From Bacteroidales bacterium (lineage in GTDB: Bacteria; Bacteroidota; Bacteroidia; Bacteroidales; CAIWKO01): a DNA stretch of 64,000 bases. Positions 33,198 through 42,701 of the stretch are shown piece after piece (position 1 is the first letter of the stretch; each line of letters starts with the position of its first letter). The notes beneath the pieces were generated by a model. The model did no database searches. It worked only from the letters and a program-made list of their open reading frames with translations, and was not told the origin of the DNA. Where the stretch lies: positions 128,390-192,389 of the forward strand of contig JALOBU010000003.1 of NCBI GenBank assembly GCA_023228145.1, read 5' to 3'. Position numbers and translations under genes: made by a program.

Positions 33198-34604
33198 ATG
33201 TGCTTGCTTCGATATTTATTTTTTCTTATTTTGCTGATAGCAGCCAGCAATGCCGGTGCACAAAATGTAACTATTTCCGGAGTTGCAAAGGGTGCTGAGG
33301 GGAAAACTATACTCTTGAAACAATACTCCGATTTTTTCTCGATGAATGAGGTCCCTGTAGCAAAAAATGTTATTGATTCGTTGGGCTGTTTTACTATAAA
33401 AGGCAACATCAACGGGACATCTATGGCAGTGATACACATTGAGTATTACTCCGGCGAGATATACCTTGAACCCAACAAAACTTATAATGTTGAAATAAAA
33501 AATCTTGTTTTTAATGAAAAATTTGACAAGGTGAACTATACCTTGAGCCCTTTTACATGCTTCGTCAGGGTGCTTACTGAAGATAAAAATGAGCTGAACT
33601 CCCTGGTGCAAAAACTGAACATCATGTATAACAGTTTCTTACGTGAAAATGTTTACCTTCTAAATAAAAAACAAATCCTATCGAAGGTGGATACTTTTTT
33701 AATAGCAGTCAATGATACTTTTGCCGGAGTTCAGCACCCGTTTTTTTCAGATTACCTGAAATACCGTCTGGCTTCGCTTAAGCATTTTACATCGTATTCC
33801 AGTCCTGACAAACTTTTTCTGGATTATCTTTATCAAAAAGCACCCCTTTATGATAATGTTGAATATTTATCTTTTTTTAGCGGATTTTTTGAAGCTTACT
33901 TTAATGACATAAGCCGCCCGGTGCTGATGAGCGATTTATATATCCCTGTAAATTCCAACAAAAGTTATTTTGAATTGATGGATGTTCTTGGAAAAGACAG
34001 TTTGCTGAAAAATGAAAAATTCAGGGAATTGGTTGCTGTATATCTTCTCAATGTGTGTTATGCCAACAAGGACTTCAGCAAAAATAATGTTGTGGCAATA
34101 CTGGAAAATATTGCAATGAAAAGTAAATTTGAACAGCACAAGCACATTGCAGGCAGTATTTTACAGAATCTGACAAGGCTGAACAAGGGCATGCCTGCAC
34201 CGGATTTTGAACTTAAAAGTACAAGTGGCTCTTATGTGAAGCTTAGTGATTTTATTGGGCATTATGTATATCTTAATTTTTTTACCTCCTGGTGCCTGGA
34301 TTGTAAAGCAGAAATGGAGCTGATGAAAAAGCTTCGTGAAAATTATGGAAATGAGGTCGTTTTCATCAGTGTTTCTGCAGACCGTGAGTTTATGAAAGCC
34401 TACCATTTTGCACACGATAATAAATACAACTGGTTGTTTTTGCACCTTAACAGCGATTATGATTTGCTGGAATCATATTCTGTTTACGCATATCCCGCTT
34501 TTGCCTTAATTGATAAGAATGGAAAAATAATAAAGTGTCCTGCACCAAAGCCCAGCGATAACATAGAATTTGTGTTAAATAATCTGATAAAATCAGGGAA
34601 TTAG
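33198..34604 (+). CDS. Secreted thioredoxin-like protein, TlpA/ResA family with N-terminal beta domain
   Basis: A 468-residue protein with a signal peptide (LRYLFFLILLIAASNAGAQ). Residues ~25-100 look like the DUF4369-type beta domain common at the front of Bacteroidota TlpA proteins (VTISGVAKGAEGKTILLKQY). A helical middle (~110-325) of unknown function follows. The C-terminal thioredoxin domain (~330-468) has the redox motif SWCLDC (Cys366, Cys369) followed by KAEMELMKKL, and a later cis-Pro segment AYPAFALID. It is expected to act as a periplasmic thiol-disulphide oxidoreductase. The intervening Leu-Asp residues differ from the Pro-Pro or Gly-Pro of better-known members. Confidence 0.85.
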   Translation: MCLLRYLFFLILLIAASNAGAQNVTISGVAKGAEGKTILLKQYSDFFSMNEVPVAKNVIDSLGCFTIKGNINGTSMAVIHIEYYSGEIYLEPNKTYNVEIKNLVFNEKFDKVNYTLSPFTCFVRVLTEDKNELNSLVQKLNIMYNSFLRENVYLLNKKQILSKVDTFLIAVNDTFAGVQHPFFSDYLKYRLASLKHFTSYSSPDKLFLDYLYQKAPLYDNVEYLSFFSGFFEAYFNDISRPVLMSDLYIPVNSNKSYFELMDVLGKDSLLKNEKFRELVAVYLLNVCYANKDFSKNNVVAILENIAMKSKFEQHKHIAGSILQNLTRLNKGMPAPDFELKSTSGSYVKLSDFIGHYVYLNFFTSWCLDCKAEMELMKKLRENYGNEVVFISVSADREFMKAYHFAHDNKYNWLFLHLNSDYDLLESYSVYAYPAFALIDKNGKIIKCPAPKPSDNIEFVLNNLIKSGN

Positions 34605-34605
34605 G

Positions 34606-34638
34606 TATAAAAAAAGACCTGTGATTAACAAGTCTCTT
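34606..34638. terminator. Weak bidirectional terminator-like hairpin
   Basis: Between the convergent TlpA-like gene and dnaK, an imperfect stem (AGAC-c-TGT / ACA-a-GTCT) is flanked by an A-run on one side and TCTTTT on the other, which could terminate both genes weakly. Confidence 0.35.
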
Positions 34639-34659
34639 TTCATTCGTTTGAAAGCCGGA

Positions 34660-36579
34660 TTATTTATCTTTTACTTCTTCAAAATCAACATCCGTAACAT
34701 TGTCATTTCCGCTGCTGTTGTTCCCCGGGTCTTGAGTTTGTTGCTGGCCGGCATCCTGTGCAGCCCCTTGTCCCTGCTGCGAAGCATTGTACATATCCTG
34801 GCTGGCAGCCTGCCATACCGTATTTATTTTTGCCAGAGCGGCATCAATGAGTTCGATATTTTTGCTCTGGTAAGCATCCTTTAATTCTTTCAATGCGCTT
34901 TCGATAGGTTCTTTTTTAGCTGCAGGGATTTTATCTCCGTATTCTTTCAGTTGTTTCTCGGTGGTGAAAATCATCGAATCGGCAGCATTTAACTTGTCGG
35001 CATGTTCTTTGGTTTTTTTGTCTGACTCAGCATTAGCAGCGGCTTCGTCTTTCATCCGTTTTATTTCTGCATCATTTAAGCCCGAAGAGGCCTCAATTCT
35101 GATTTGCTGTGATTTGCCTGTAGCTTTGTCCTTGGCAGAAACGTTAAGTATGCCATTGGCATCAATGTCAAAGGTAACTTCTATCTGAGGAATTCCGCGA
35201 GGGGCAGGGGGTATTCCATCAAGATGAAAACGCCCAATACTCTTGTTGCCCGAGGCCATGGGCCTTTCGCCCTGAAGTATATGTATTTCCACGGATGTTT
35301 GGCTGTCAGATGCTGTAGAAAAAGTTTCTGATTTCTTTATTGGAATGGTTGTATTCGACTCAATAAGTTTGGTCATCACGCCGCCAAGTGTCTCAATGCC
35401 AAGCGATAGTGGTGTAACATCCAGCAGCAACACATCTTTTACTTCTCCCGTCAGGACACCTCCCTGTATGGCTGCTCCAACGGCAACCACTTCATCAGGG
35501 TTTACACCTTTTGAAGGAACCTTACCGAAAAACTCTTCAACCATTTTCTGAATCTTTGGGATACGTGTTGAGCCGCCAACAAGTATAACCTCATCAATAT
35601 CTGAAGCTTTCATGTTTGCATCAGCTAATGCTTTGCGGCAGGGTTCAATAGTTGCACGGAACTGTTCGTCGCAAAGTTGTTCAAATTTGGCACGTGTAAG
35701 TTTTCTTACCAAATGCTTGGGAACTCCGTCAACGGAAGTGATATACGGCAGGTTGATGTCGGTTTCTGTGGAACTTGAAAGTTCTATTTTTGCTTTTTCT
35801 GCAGCTTCTTTCAGGCGCTGCAGAGCCATCGGGTCTTTACGGAGGTCAATATTTTCTTCGCTTTTAAATTCCTGGGCCAGCCATTCTATTACGTTGTGGT
35901 CGAAGTCGTCGCCGCCGAGATGGGTATCTCCATTTGTGGATTTAACTTCGAAAACACCATCGCCCAGTTCCAGTATGGAAATATCAAATGTACCTCCGCC
36001 AAGGTCGTACACGGCAACTTTCAGGTCATGGCTTTTTTTGTCAAGACCGTAAGCCAGTGCAGCAGCAGTAGGTTCATTTATAATCCTTTTTACATTAAGT
36101 CCGGCTATTTCTCCCGCTTCCTTGGTTGCCTGGCGTTGCGAATCGCTGAAGTATGCAGGAACCGTTATCACAGCATCGTGTACCTCATGTCCGAGATAAT
36201 CTTCAGCAGTTTTTTTCATTTTCTGCAACACCATCGCAGATATTTCCTGTGGCGTGTATAACCTGTCGGTGATCTTTACACGTGGTGTGTTGTTTTCGCC
36301 CCGTTCTACCTTGAAGGAAACACGGCCTATTTCTTTCGTCATACGGTCGAAAGTTTCGCCCATAAAACGTTTAATTGAATACACCGTATTTTTTGGATTA
36401 GTTATCGCCTGGCGTTTTGCAGGGTCTCCAACTTTACGTTCACCGTTGCTGGTGAATGCCACAATGGACGGGGTTGTACGTTTGCCTTCGCTGTTGGGAA
36501 TTACAACAGGTTCATTCCCTTCCATTACTGAAACGCAAGAGTTGGTGGTACCTAAATCAATTCCAATAATTTTTGCCAT
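34660..36579 (-). CDS. dnaK: Chaperone DnaK (Hsp70)
   Basis: 639 residues: IIGIDLGTTNSCVSVMEG at the start, the ATPase domain with DLGGGTFDISIL and LVGGSTRIPKIQ, the interdomain linker VLLLDVTPLS, the substrate-binding domain (~390-500) and the helical lid; the end is a Gln/Gly-rich linker closing VTDVDFEEVKDK, the EEVD-like tail. It is an ATP-dependent folding chaperone. No dnaJ or grpE is adjacent. The leader (36580-36745) contains several dyad repeats but no CIRCE element. Confidence 0.98.
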   Translation of the reverse strand: MAKIIGIDLGTTNSCVSVMEGNEPVVIPNSEGKRTTPSIVAFTSNGERKVGDPAKRQAITNPKNTVYSIKRFMGETFDRMTKEIGRVSFKVERGENNTPRVKITDRLYTPQEISAMVLQKMKKTAEDYLGHEVHDAVITVPAYFSDSQRQATKEAGEIAGLNVKRIINEPTAAALAYGLDKKSHDLKVAVYDLGGGTFDISILELGDGVFEVKSTNGDTHLGGDDFDHNVIEWLAQEFKSEENIDLRKDPMALQRLKEAAEKAKIELSSSTETDINLPYITSVDGVPKHLVRKLTRAKFEQLCDEQFRATIEPCRKALADANMKASDIDEVILVGGSTRIPKIQKMVEEFFGKVPSKGVNPDEVVAVGAAIQGGVLTGEVKDVLLLDVTPLSLGIETLGGVMTKLIESNTTIPIKKSETFSTASDSQTSVEIHILQGERPMASGNKSIGRFHLDGIPPAPRGIPQIEVTFDIDANGILNVSAKDKATGKSQQIRIEASSGLNDAEIKRMKDEAAANAESDKKTKEHADKLNAADSMIFTTEKQLKEYGDKIPAAKKEPIESALKELKDAYQSKNIELIDAALAKINTVWQAASQDMYNASQQGQGAAQDAGQQQTQDPGNNSSGNDNVTDVDFEEVKDK

Positions 36580-36620
36580 GATATTTTATTCCTTTCTTTT
36601 GTTATTTTCTGATTTTTTTA

Positions 36621-36691
36621 TTGACAGAAGTCAATTGTCAAGGTTTATGCCAACAGAATGAAAGTTTAATATCGGGCAATAATGGCATAAA
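36621..36691. promoter_or_regulatory. Dyad-rich dnaK leader
   Basis: Two inverted repeats lie upstream of dnaK: TTGACA/TGTCAA arms at 36621-36626 and 36636-36641, and a perfect 9-bp pair TTTATGCCA (36644-36652) / TGGCATAAA (36683-36691). Neither matches CIRCE (TTAGCACTC-N9-GAGTGCTAA). A regulatory role is a guess. Confidence 0.3.
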
Positions 36692-36745
36692 ATAACCTGA
36701 TAAACATTAAAATCATGTCAGAAATAAATGACAAAAAGGCAGAAT

Positions 36746-38263
36746 TTATTTTGTCTGGCTTATCAGCAGCATGAGTTTTTCTGCTTTTTGTTTTATTTCA
36801 GCGTTGGAACAGGTGTAGTTATTGAAAATTATTGCAAAAGCAAGTTCTTTTCCGGAAGCATTATTAACATAACCCGCATAAGACTTTATTTTATCCATAT
36901 TCCCTGTTTTCGCCCGCAGATTATTTTCCGCTGTTGTGCTTTTCAGCATGGCAGCCATACCTCCGGATTTCCCGGCAACAGGCAGTGATGCATAAAAAGC
37001 GTTAAAACTATTTTCATTCTTAACGGCTCGGAGAATATTACATAATTGTCTGGTACTTATTTTATTTTTTCGCGACAGGCCGCAGGCATCTTCCATATTA
37101 AAACCTTTGAGGTCAATCTTTTTTGAATTTAAAAAATCTTTTATGGCTTCGATGCCAGCATCGCTGCTGCCCGTTCCTTTTTTCAGTTTCCCTGCCATTT
37201 TTAACATGGCCTCCGAAAACAGATTTATACTTTTAATATTAGTAGGAATGACTATTTCACTCAGTTCAGGCGAAAAATGTTCCGAAAGTGTTTTGCGTTG
37301 AGAACTGTCATGTTTTTCTGACCAGTTTAACTTACGCAGTGTATTGTATCCGTTGCATCTCACACCCTTATCAGAAAGGTATTCATAAAACAATTCGGCA
37401 AAAAACTCTGGCGGGTCAGGTATGGAGCCATCCACATCAAAATGTTTTTTTCCAAGGGGCACCGTGCCTTCCAGTAGACGCTCGTTGGTGTATGGTCCGC
37501 CGAAAATTACCACATTATCACCGCTGTTTGCTGCCCCTGTCGTAACATGATTGATAAAACTGATATTTTTCATTTCAGGGTTACATTCGGTAAGGGTGGC
37601 CTTTTCACCCACGGCATTTCCTGCATTAAAATACAGGCGGTAGCTGTTTTCAAAAATATTTAGCCCGTAAGCCCCTGATGCATAATAATTTCCTATATCC
37701 TCCCACAACCAGCTGTATGAGGCGGGGTTGTCTTCGAAAACGGACGCGTCGGCAATGATGTTTCCTTTTACCTGTTTGATGTTATTTGTTTGCATTGCCT
37801 TGTAAAACTTTGCAAACACACTGTCGGCAGATACATTATTATTAAAACGCTGAGAGCCTATAGTAGGGTCGCCACCGCCGGTGATGTATAGGTTGCCGTG
37901 CAAAGTTCCTGCAGTATCTATATCTCCCGAATATTCCAGCCTGGTTTTAAAGCGGTATGAGCCACCTAATATGGAAAGGGTTGCCGAAGTTGAAACAATT
38001 TTCATCACAGAAGCGGGCTCAAGCACAATATTATAATTAAAACCAGCTATCAGGGTGTTGGCGGAAATTTCTGTTACACATATACTCCAGCTTGAATTTT
38101 TTAGGCAGGCATCTTTTTTTAATAGCTCAATTTCACTGTCAAGTGCCTTAATTTCAGCAGCAACTTCATTTAGCTGTGAAAACAGAGCCTTTGAAAATAA
38201 AATAGCTATTATAAAAAAACAGATACTGGCAATCCATTTGTTTTTTCGTAAAATGTACAGCAT
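36746..38263 (-). CDS. dacB: D-alanyl-D-alanine carboxypeptidase/endopeptidase, PBP4 (class C) family
   Basis: 505 residues with an N-terminal hydrophobic signal segment (WIASICFFIIAILF). The three penicillin-binding motifs are present: SxxK as PASVMKI (~80), SxN as KSINLFSEAM, and KTG in LRAKTGNMDKIKSYAG near 455. The large insertion between the first two motifs is typical of PBP4/DacB. It hydrolyses peptidoglycan peptides in the periplasm. The -7 element TATTTTTG ends only 5 nt before the ATG. dnaK is downstream on the same strand, 166 nt away. Confidence 0.93.
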   Translation of the reverse strand: MLYILRKNKWIASICFFIIAILFSKALFSQLNEVAAEIKALDSEIELLKKDACLKNSSWSICVTEISANTLIAGFNYNIVLEPASVMKIVSTSATLSILGGSYRFKTRLEYSGDIDTAGTLHGNLYITGGGDPTIGSQRFNNNVSADSVFAKFYKAMQTNNIKQVKGNIIADASVFEDNPASYSWLWEDIGNYYASGAYGLNIFENSYRLYFNAGNAVGEKATLTECNPEMKNISFINHVTTGAANSGDNVVIFGGPYTNERLLEGTVPLGKKHFDVDGSIPDPPEFFAELFYEYLSDKGVRCNGYNTLRKLNWSEKHDSSQRKTLSEHFSPELSEIVIPTNIKSINLFSEAMLKMAGKLKKGTGSSDAGIEAIKDFLNSKKIDLKGFNMEDACGLSRKNKISTRQLCNILRAVKNENSFNAFYASLPVAGKSGGMAAMLKSTTAENNLRAKTGNMDKIKSYAGYVNNASGKELAFAIIFNNYTCSNAEIKQKAEKLMLLISQTK

Positions 38264-38268
38264 ATTTA

Positions 38269-38298
38269 CAAAAATAGTTAATTTGTCTTACTCACAAC
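38269..38298 (-). promoter_or_regulatory. Promoter of dacB with almost no leader
   Basis: The minus strand has GTTG (38298-38295), 18 nt, then TATTTTTG (38276-38269). Only 5 nt separate the -7 box from the dacB ATG at 38263, so the transcript would be leaderless or nearly so. Confidence 0.5.
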
Positions 38299-38394
38299 GA
38301 ATGCTGTCCTTTTATTATCAAGGTCATTTTGTCAGTGCATTTTCAATGGCACATTGTTTGAACAACCGCAGGAAATCAAAAAAAACATAGTGTT

Positions 38395-40299
38395 ATGCAA
38401 AAAGGAAAGATAAATGTTCAGACCGAAAACATTTTCCCCATTATTAAAAAGTTCCTGTATTCCGACCACGACATTTTTCTTAGGGAGCTGATTTCTAATG
38501 CCGTTGATGCTACTCAAAAGCTTAAAGTTCTTTCATCGCTTGGAAAATACAAAGATGAATTAGGTGACCTTACCATACAGGTAAAAGTTGATGAAAAGAA
38601 AAAAACACTGAGTGTGATTGACCGCGGAATAGGGATGACAGCAGAAGAGCTTGATAAATATATAAACCAGATAGCGTTTTCGAGTGCCGAGGAATTTGTG
38701 AAAACCTATATGGGTAAAAGCGAAACCGACCAGAAAGCTCTGATAGGCCATTTTGGGCTGGGTTTTTATTCTGCTTTTATGGTTTCAAAGAAAGTGGAAA
38801 TTCGCACAAAAACATATCAGGATGAAGGCGACACTAAAGCCATGAAATGGGTGTGCGATGGCAGCCCGGAATACACAATGACGGAAATAAAGAATCAGCC
38901 GCGCGGAACAGAGATTATTCTATATCTTTCCGAAGACTCGGAAGAATACGCACAGGAATCGCGTGTGCTTGAGATTTTAAAGAAATACTGTAAATTTCTT
39001 CCGGTTTCCATACAGTTTGGCATGCAAAAAACATGGGAAAAAGTTGAGGGAGAAAAGGATAAAGATGGCAACGATAAATCCGTGGAAGTCGAAAACCCGC
39101 GCATTATAAATAATGTAAGCCCTGCCTGGACCAAAAAACCTGCTGACCTGAAAGAAGAGGATTACAACAGCTTTTACCATGAACTCTACCCGATGAATTT
39201 TGAAGAGCCGATGTTTTATATTCATCTTAATGTGGATTATCCCTTTAAACTTACAGGAATTCTTTACTTTCCCAAGGTAAAACGCAACTTTGAAGTTCAG
39301 AGGGACAAGATACAGCTTTATTGTAATCAGGTTTTTGTTACCGATTCCGTCGAAGGCATAGTGCCAGATTTTCTAACACTGCTGCATGGCGTTCTTGACT
39401 CGCCCGATATTCCGTTGAATGTTTCCCGGTCCTATCTGCAAAGCGACCCCAATGTCAAGAAGATTTCATCACACATCATGAAAAAGGTGGCCGATAAACT
39501 GGAAGAGTTGTTTAAAAATAAGCGCGAAGATTTTGAAAAGAAATGGGATGACCTGAAAATATTTATTATTTACGGCATGGTAACGGATGAGAAGTTTTAT
39601 GAACGCGCCGAAAAATTCTTCCTTTTTAAAAATACAAAAGATAAGTATTTTACGATAGAAGAGTATAAAAAACATATCGAACCTTTGCAGACTGATAAAG
39701 ACAAAAAGCTTGTATATCTTTATGCTTCTGATAAAGAAGAACAGCATGGTTTTATCAGTGCGGCATACGAACGCGGTTATGATGTACTTGTGATGGACAG
39801 TCCGCTTGACATGCATTTTGTTAATATGATTGAACATAAGATGGACAATTCTTCTTTTGCCCGGGTTGACTCGGACACATTAGATAAATTAGTGAAAAAA
39901 GAAGAGGCCGCTATTTCGAAAATTAACGAAGATGAAAAAAACAAACTGAAAGAAATTATAGAACGTAATATTCCAAAAGAAAAATTTCAGGTTGTTTTTG
40001 AGTCCCTGCAATCCGATGATATGCCTTTTACTATTGTTCAGCCTGAATTTTTAAGACGCATGAAAGATATGGCAGCCATTGGAAGCAGTATGCCATTTAT
40101 GAGCAACTATCCCGAAATGTACAATCTGGTTGTAAATACCAATAATGATTTTATGCTGAAAATTCTCAATGAAGCGGAAGAAAGCAAACAGAACGATTTA
40201 ATAAAACAGTTTTTTGACCTGGCAAAACTGGCGCAGAACCTGCTGAAAGGCGAAGATCTGACGGGTTTTATAAAAAGGAGCATATCGCTGATAGTTTGA
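38395..40299 (+). CDS. htpG: Chaperone HtpG (Hsp90)
   Basis: 634 residues. The GHKL ATPase domain shows FLRELISNAVDATQKL, DRGIGMTAEELDKYI and GHFGLGFYSAFMV; the middle domain contains FYHELYPMNFEEPMFYIHLN and FYLNVSRSYLQSDPN-type DIPLNVSRSYLQSD; the C-terminal dimerisation domain ends the protein. The Bacteroidota form has a charged insertion (GEKDKDGNDKSVEVENPRI) near 220-240. It is a stress chaperone for late folding of client proteins. It is divergent from dacB; the 131-nt spacer has no full-match -7 box close to the start. Confidence 0.97.
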   Translation: MQKGKINVQTENIFPIIKKFLYSDHDIFLRELISNAVDATQKLKVLSSLGKYKDELGDLTIQVKVDEKKKTLSVIDRGIGMTAEELDKYINQIAFSSAEEFVKTYMGKSETDQKALIGHFGLGFYSAFMVSKKVEIRTKTYQDEGDTKAMKWVCDGSPEYTMTEIKNQPRGTEIILYLSEDSEEYAQESRVLEILKKYCKFLPVSIQFGMQKTWEKVEGEKDKDGNDKSVEVENPRIINNVSPAWTKKPADLKEEDYNSFYHELYPMNFEEPMFYIHLNVDYPFKLTGILYFPKVKRNFEVQRDKIQLYCNQVFVTDSVEGIVPDFLTLLHGVLDSPDIPLNVSRSYLQSDPNVKKISSHIMKKVADKLEELFKNKREDFEKKWDDLKIFIIYGMVTDEKFYERAEKFFLFKNTKDKYFTIEEYKKHIEPLQTDKDKKLVYLYASDKEEQHGFISAAYERGYDVLVMDSPLDMHFVNMIEHKMDNSSFARVDSDTLDKLVKKEEAAISKINEDEKNKLKEIIERNIPKEKFQVVFESLQSDDMPFTIVQPEFLRRMKDMAAIGSSMPFMSNYPEMYNLVVNTNNDFMLKILNEAEESKQNDLIKQFFDLAKLAQNLLKGEDLTGFIKRSISLIV

Positions 40300-40404
40300 C
40301 GAATTACTATTTTGTATTTTTGGATGAAAATCACAAGTAGTTATTTTGCCGCAAGCCATTTGAACTGATATTTGAATATTGAGCATCGTGTCTGTATATT
40401 TTTT

Positions 40405-40412
40405 TAAGTTTG
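40405..40412 (+). promoter_or_regulatory. Candidate -7 element for the alpha/beta hydrolase gene
   Basis: TAAGTTTG matches TAnnTTTG, 40 nt before the ATG at 40453; a second match, TATTTTTG, lies further up at 40315-40322. No correctly spaced TTTG precedes either. Confidence 0.3.
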
Positions 40413-40452
40413 TAAATAGTTTGACATCAAGCTGAAATGCAAGCCCTTAAAA

Positions 40453-41490
40453 ATGCAAAGCCCGATTTTTAAAACCGCTTATAGTTTTAAAAAAATAAAG
40501 TTATACATTATAACTACAGTTGTTGCATTAAGTATGTTTTCATTTATACTTAAAGTTGATGCCCAAGCGGTTACAGACTCATCTTACCACTACACTCATC
40601 AGGTTTCTCAAGGTTTTGGTGCACGCATTTTAAAATGTGCAGCAAAATTGTTTTTGCCAAAAAACAGCATCCCTCGGAAACTTGCCAGAGAGGACTATGT
40701 GTCTGATGCAGCGCCCATCCCCAAAAAAATAGTGAAAGAATTTCAGATTGACACAATAAAAGTTCAAGGACGCAATGTTTATACTTTTGCACACAAAGAT
40801 AAAAAAGCGGGTAAATACGTTTTGTTTCTTCATGGAGGTGCGTATATTAATAATATTTTTAGCCAGCACTGGAATTTTGTTGCAAAGATTGTGCGTGAAA
40901 CTCATTGTACTTTTATAGTACCCGATTATCCTCTGGCGCCTGCTTCCAATTACTCTGAGGCCTTTGCCATGCTCTCTGCCGTTTACAAAAGCTTGTTGTC
41001 CAGGGCAGGCGCTGAAAACATCATCTTTATGGGCGATTCAGCAGGTGGAGGACTTGCCCTTGCTTTTGCCCAACAACAAAAACTTGAAGGAAACAAACTG
41101 CCGGAACAGCTCATTCTTTTATCGCCATGGCTGGACGTAACAATGACAAACCCTGAAATTAAAGACATACAGAAGAAAGATGTTACCTTGCGAGCCGACA
41201 ATTTAATATTGGCCGGCAAGACCTGGGCCGGCACATCCGACCCTGCTGATTATTTGATTAGCCCCGTTTACGGTTCATTGCAAGGCCTTCCCCGTATCAG
41301 CATATTTATTGGTACATACGATATATTAATTGCCGATTGCCGCAAGCTGAAATCCATGGCAGTGCAGCAGGGTGTTCCGATGAATTATTTTGAATATCCG
41401 AAAATGTTTCACGACTGGGTGATGCTTGTTTCTTTAAAGGAATCAAAACAAGCCATGTCTCAGATATGTTCATTGATTACGGGTAGTTGA
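40453..41490 (+). CDS. Secreted alpha/beta hydrolase, hormone-sensitive-lipase (HGGX) family
   Basis: 345 residues. A long signal or anchor segment (LYIITTVVALSMFSFIL, cleavage near DAQA) precedes the catalytic domain. The oxyanion motif FLHGGAYIN is at ~127, the nucleophile elbow GDSAGGG is at ~195, the acid is probably the Asp in GTYDILIADC (~295) and the His is in MFHDWVM (~320). This arrangement defines the HSL/group IV esterases, which hydrolyse short-chain acyl esters. The natural substrate is unknown. It stands alone between htpG and lpxD. Confidence 0.88.
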   Translation: MQSPIFKTAYSFKKIKLYIITTVVALSMFSFILKVDAQAVTDSSYHYTHQVSQGFGARILKCAAKLFLPKNSIPRKLAREDYVSDAAPIPKKIVKEFQIDTIKVQGRNVYTFAHKDKKAGKYVLFLHGGAYINNIFSQHWNFVAKIVRETHCTFIVPDYPLAPASNYSEAFAMLSAVYKSLLSRAGAENIIFMGDSAGGGLALAFAQQQKLEGNKLPEQLILLSPWLDVTMTNPEIKDIQKKDVTLRADNLILAGKTWAGTSDPADYLISPVYGSLQGLPRISIFIGTYDILIADCRKLKSMAVQQGVPMNYFEYPKMFHDWVMLVSLKESKQAMSQICSLITGS

Positions 41491-41608
41491 AATTAATTAA
41501 CCTGTTTTCTGTATCATAACAATTATTTTGTAAAGTTTCAAATGTCTAATAAACAGCTTGCTATTGAAAACTTCTAAAATTTCAATCCTCTATTTCAAAT
41601 AAAGCAAT

Positions 41609-41616
41609 TATTTTTG
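41609..41616 (+). promoter_or_regulatory. Candidate -7 element for lpxD
   Basis: TATTTTTG matches TAnnTTTG, 19 nt before the lpxD ATG. Confidence 0.4.
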
Positions 41617-41635
41617 CTTCATCAAACCATTTCTC

Positions 41636-42688
41636 ATGAAATTTACCGCACAACAATTAGCTCAGGTTCTTAAAGGAACCGTGGAAGGCAATCCCGAAGC
41701 AACAGTTTGGAAACTTGCCAAGATAGAAGAAAGCGAAGAGGGCTCGCTGATATTTTTGTCAAACCCCGCTTTCACGCACTATGTTTACAACTCAAAGGCT
41801 AGCATTGTTATTGTCACAAAAGATTTTGTCCCTGAGCAAACTGTCAGCGCCACCATGATACGCGTGGACAGCCCTTATGATGCTTTCTCAACCTTGCTTG
41901 AAATGTATAACCAGATAAAAGAAAACAAAAATGGGATTTCTGCAAAGGCAAGTATTTCTCCCAGCGCAAAAATTGGCAAGAACTGTTACATTGGCGATAT
42001 GGCTTTTATAGGAGAAAATGTAGAGATTGGTGATAACGTGAAAATTTATCCCCTCTGCTATATAGGCGATAATGTGAAGATTAAAGACAACACCACCCTG
42101 TATGCCACGGTTTGCATTTATTCCGATAATGTGATAGGCAGCAATTGCAAACTGCAGTCGGGTGTAGTAATAGGTGCTGAAGGTTACGGTTATATACAGC
42201 AGGACGACCAGTCGTACAAGAAGATTCCGCAAACAGGAAATGTGGTGATAGAAGACAATGTGGATATAGGTCCTAACACCTGTATAGACCGTGCCATGCT
42301 TGGGTCAACCATCATTCGCAAAGGGTGTAAAATCAACAATTTAGTGATGATTGCTCATAATGTGGACATCGGAGAAAATACCATACTTGTCGCTCAGGTG
42401 GGTATTGCAGGTTCTGTAAAAATCGGAAAAAATTGCATGATTGGCGGACAAGCTGGCATGGTGCAGCACGTTAACATTGCTGATGGTGTGAAGATACAGG
42501 CACAATCAGGAATCAACAGCAGCATTAATACAGAAAATGCTGTCGTTCAAGGCTCTCCGGCTTTCGATATCAACGAGTACCGCCGTGCTTATGTTCATTT
42601 CCGCAACCTTTCGAAGCACATCAAACGCTTAGACGAGATGGAAAAGGAAATAAAAGAGCTGAAAGAAAAACTTTCAGCTCAGCAGTAA
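41636..42688 (+). CDS. lpxD: UDP-3-O-(3-hydroxyacyl)glucosamine N-acyltransferase
   Basis: 350 residues: the uridine-binding N-terminal domain (~1-100; GSLIFLSNPAFTHYVYNSKA), a left-handed beta-helix of hexapeptide repeats (~105-310) and a C-terminal helical tail (LSKHIKRLDEMEKEIKELKE). The catalytic His is in MIAHNVDIGENT (~240). It adds the N-linked hydroxyacyl chain to UDP-acylglucosamine in lipid A synthesis. In many Bacteroidota it adjoins lpxC-fabZ and lpxA; here those genes lie about 17 kb downstream. Confidence 0.95.
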   Translation: MKFTAQQLAQVLKGTVEGNPEATVWKLAKIEESEEGSLIFLSNPAFTHYVYNSKASIVIVTKDFVPEQTVSATMIRVDSPYDAFSTLLEMYNQIKENKNGISAKASISPSAKIGKNCYIGDMAFIGENVEIGDNVKIYPLCYIGDNVKIKDNTTLYATVCIYSDNVIGSNCKLQSGVVIGAEGYGYIQQDDQSYKKIPQTGNVVIEDNVDIGPNTCIDRAMLGSTIIRKGCKINNLVMIAHNVDIGENTILVAQVGIAGSVKIGKNCMIGGQAGMVQHVNIADGVKIQAQSGINSSINTENAVVQGSPAFDINEYRRAYVHFRNLSKHIKRLDEMEKEIKELKEKLSAQQ

Positions 42689-42701
42689 TGTAAGTAATAT
42701 T

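Noticed and set aside
36580..36745. CIRCE element or sigma-54 promoter before dnaK
   Set aside because: No TTAGCACTC-N9-GAGTGCTAA is present, and the nearest GG-N10-GC-like site (TTGGCATAAACCTTGAC) has GA in place of GC.
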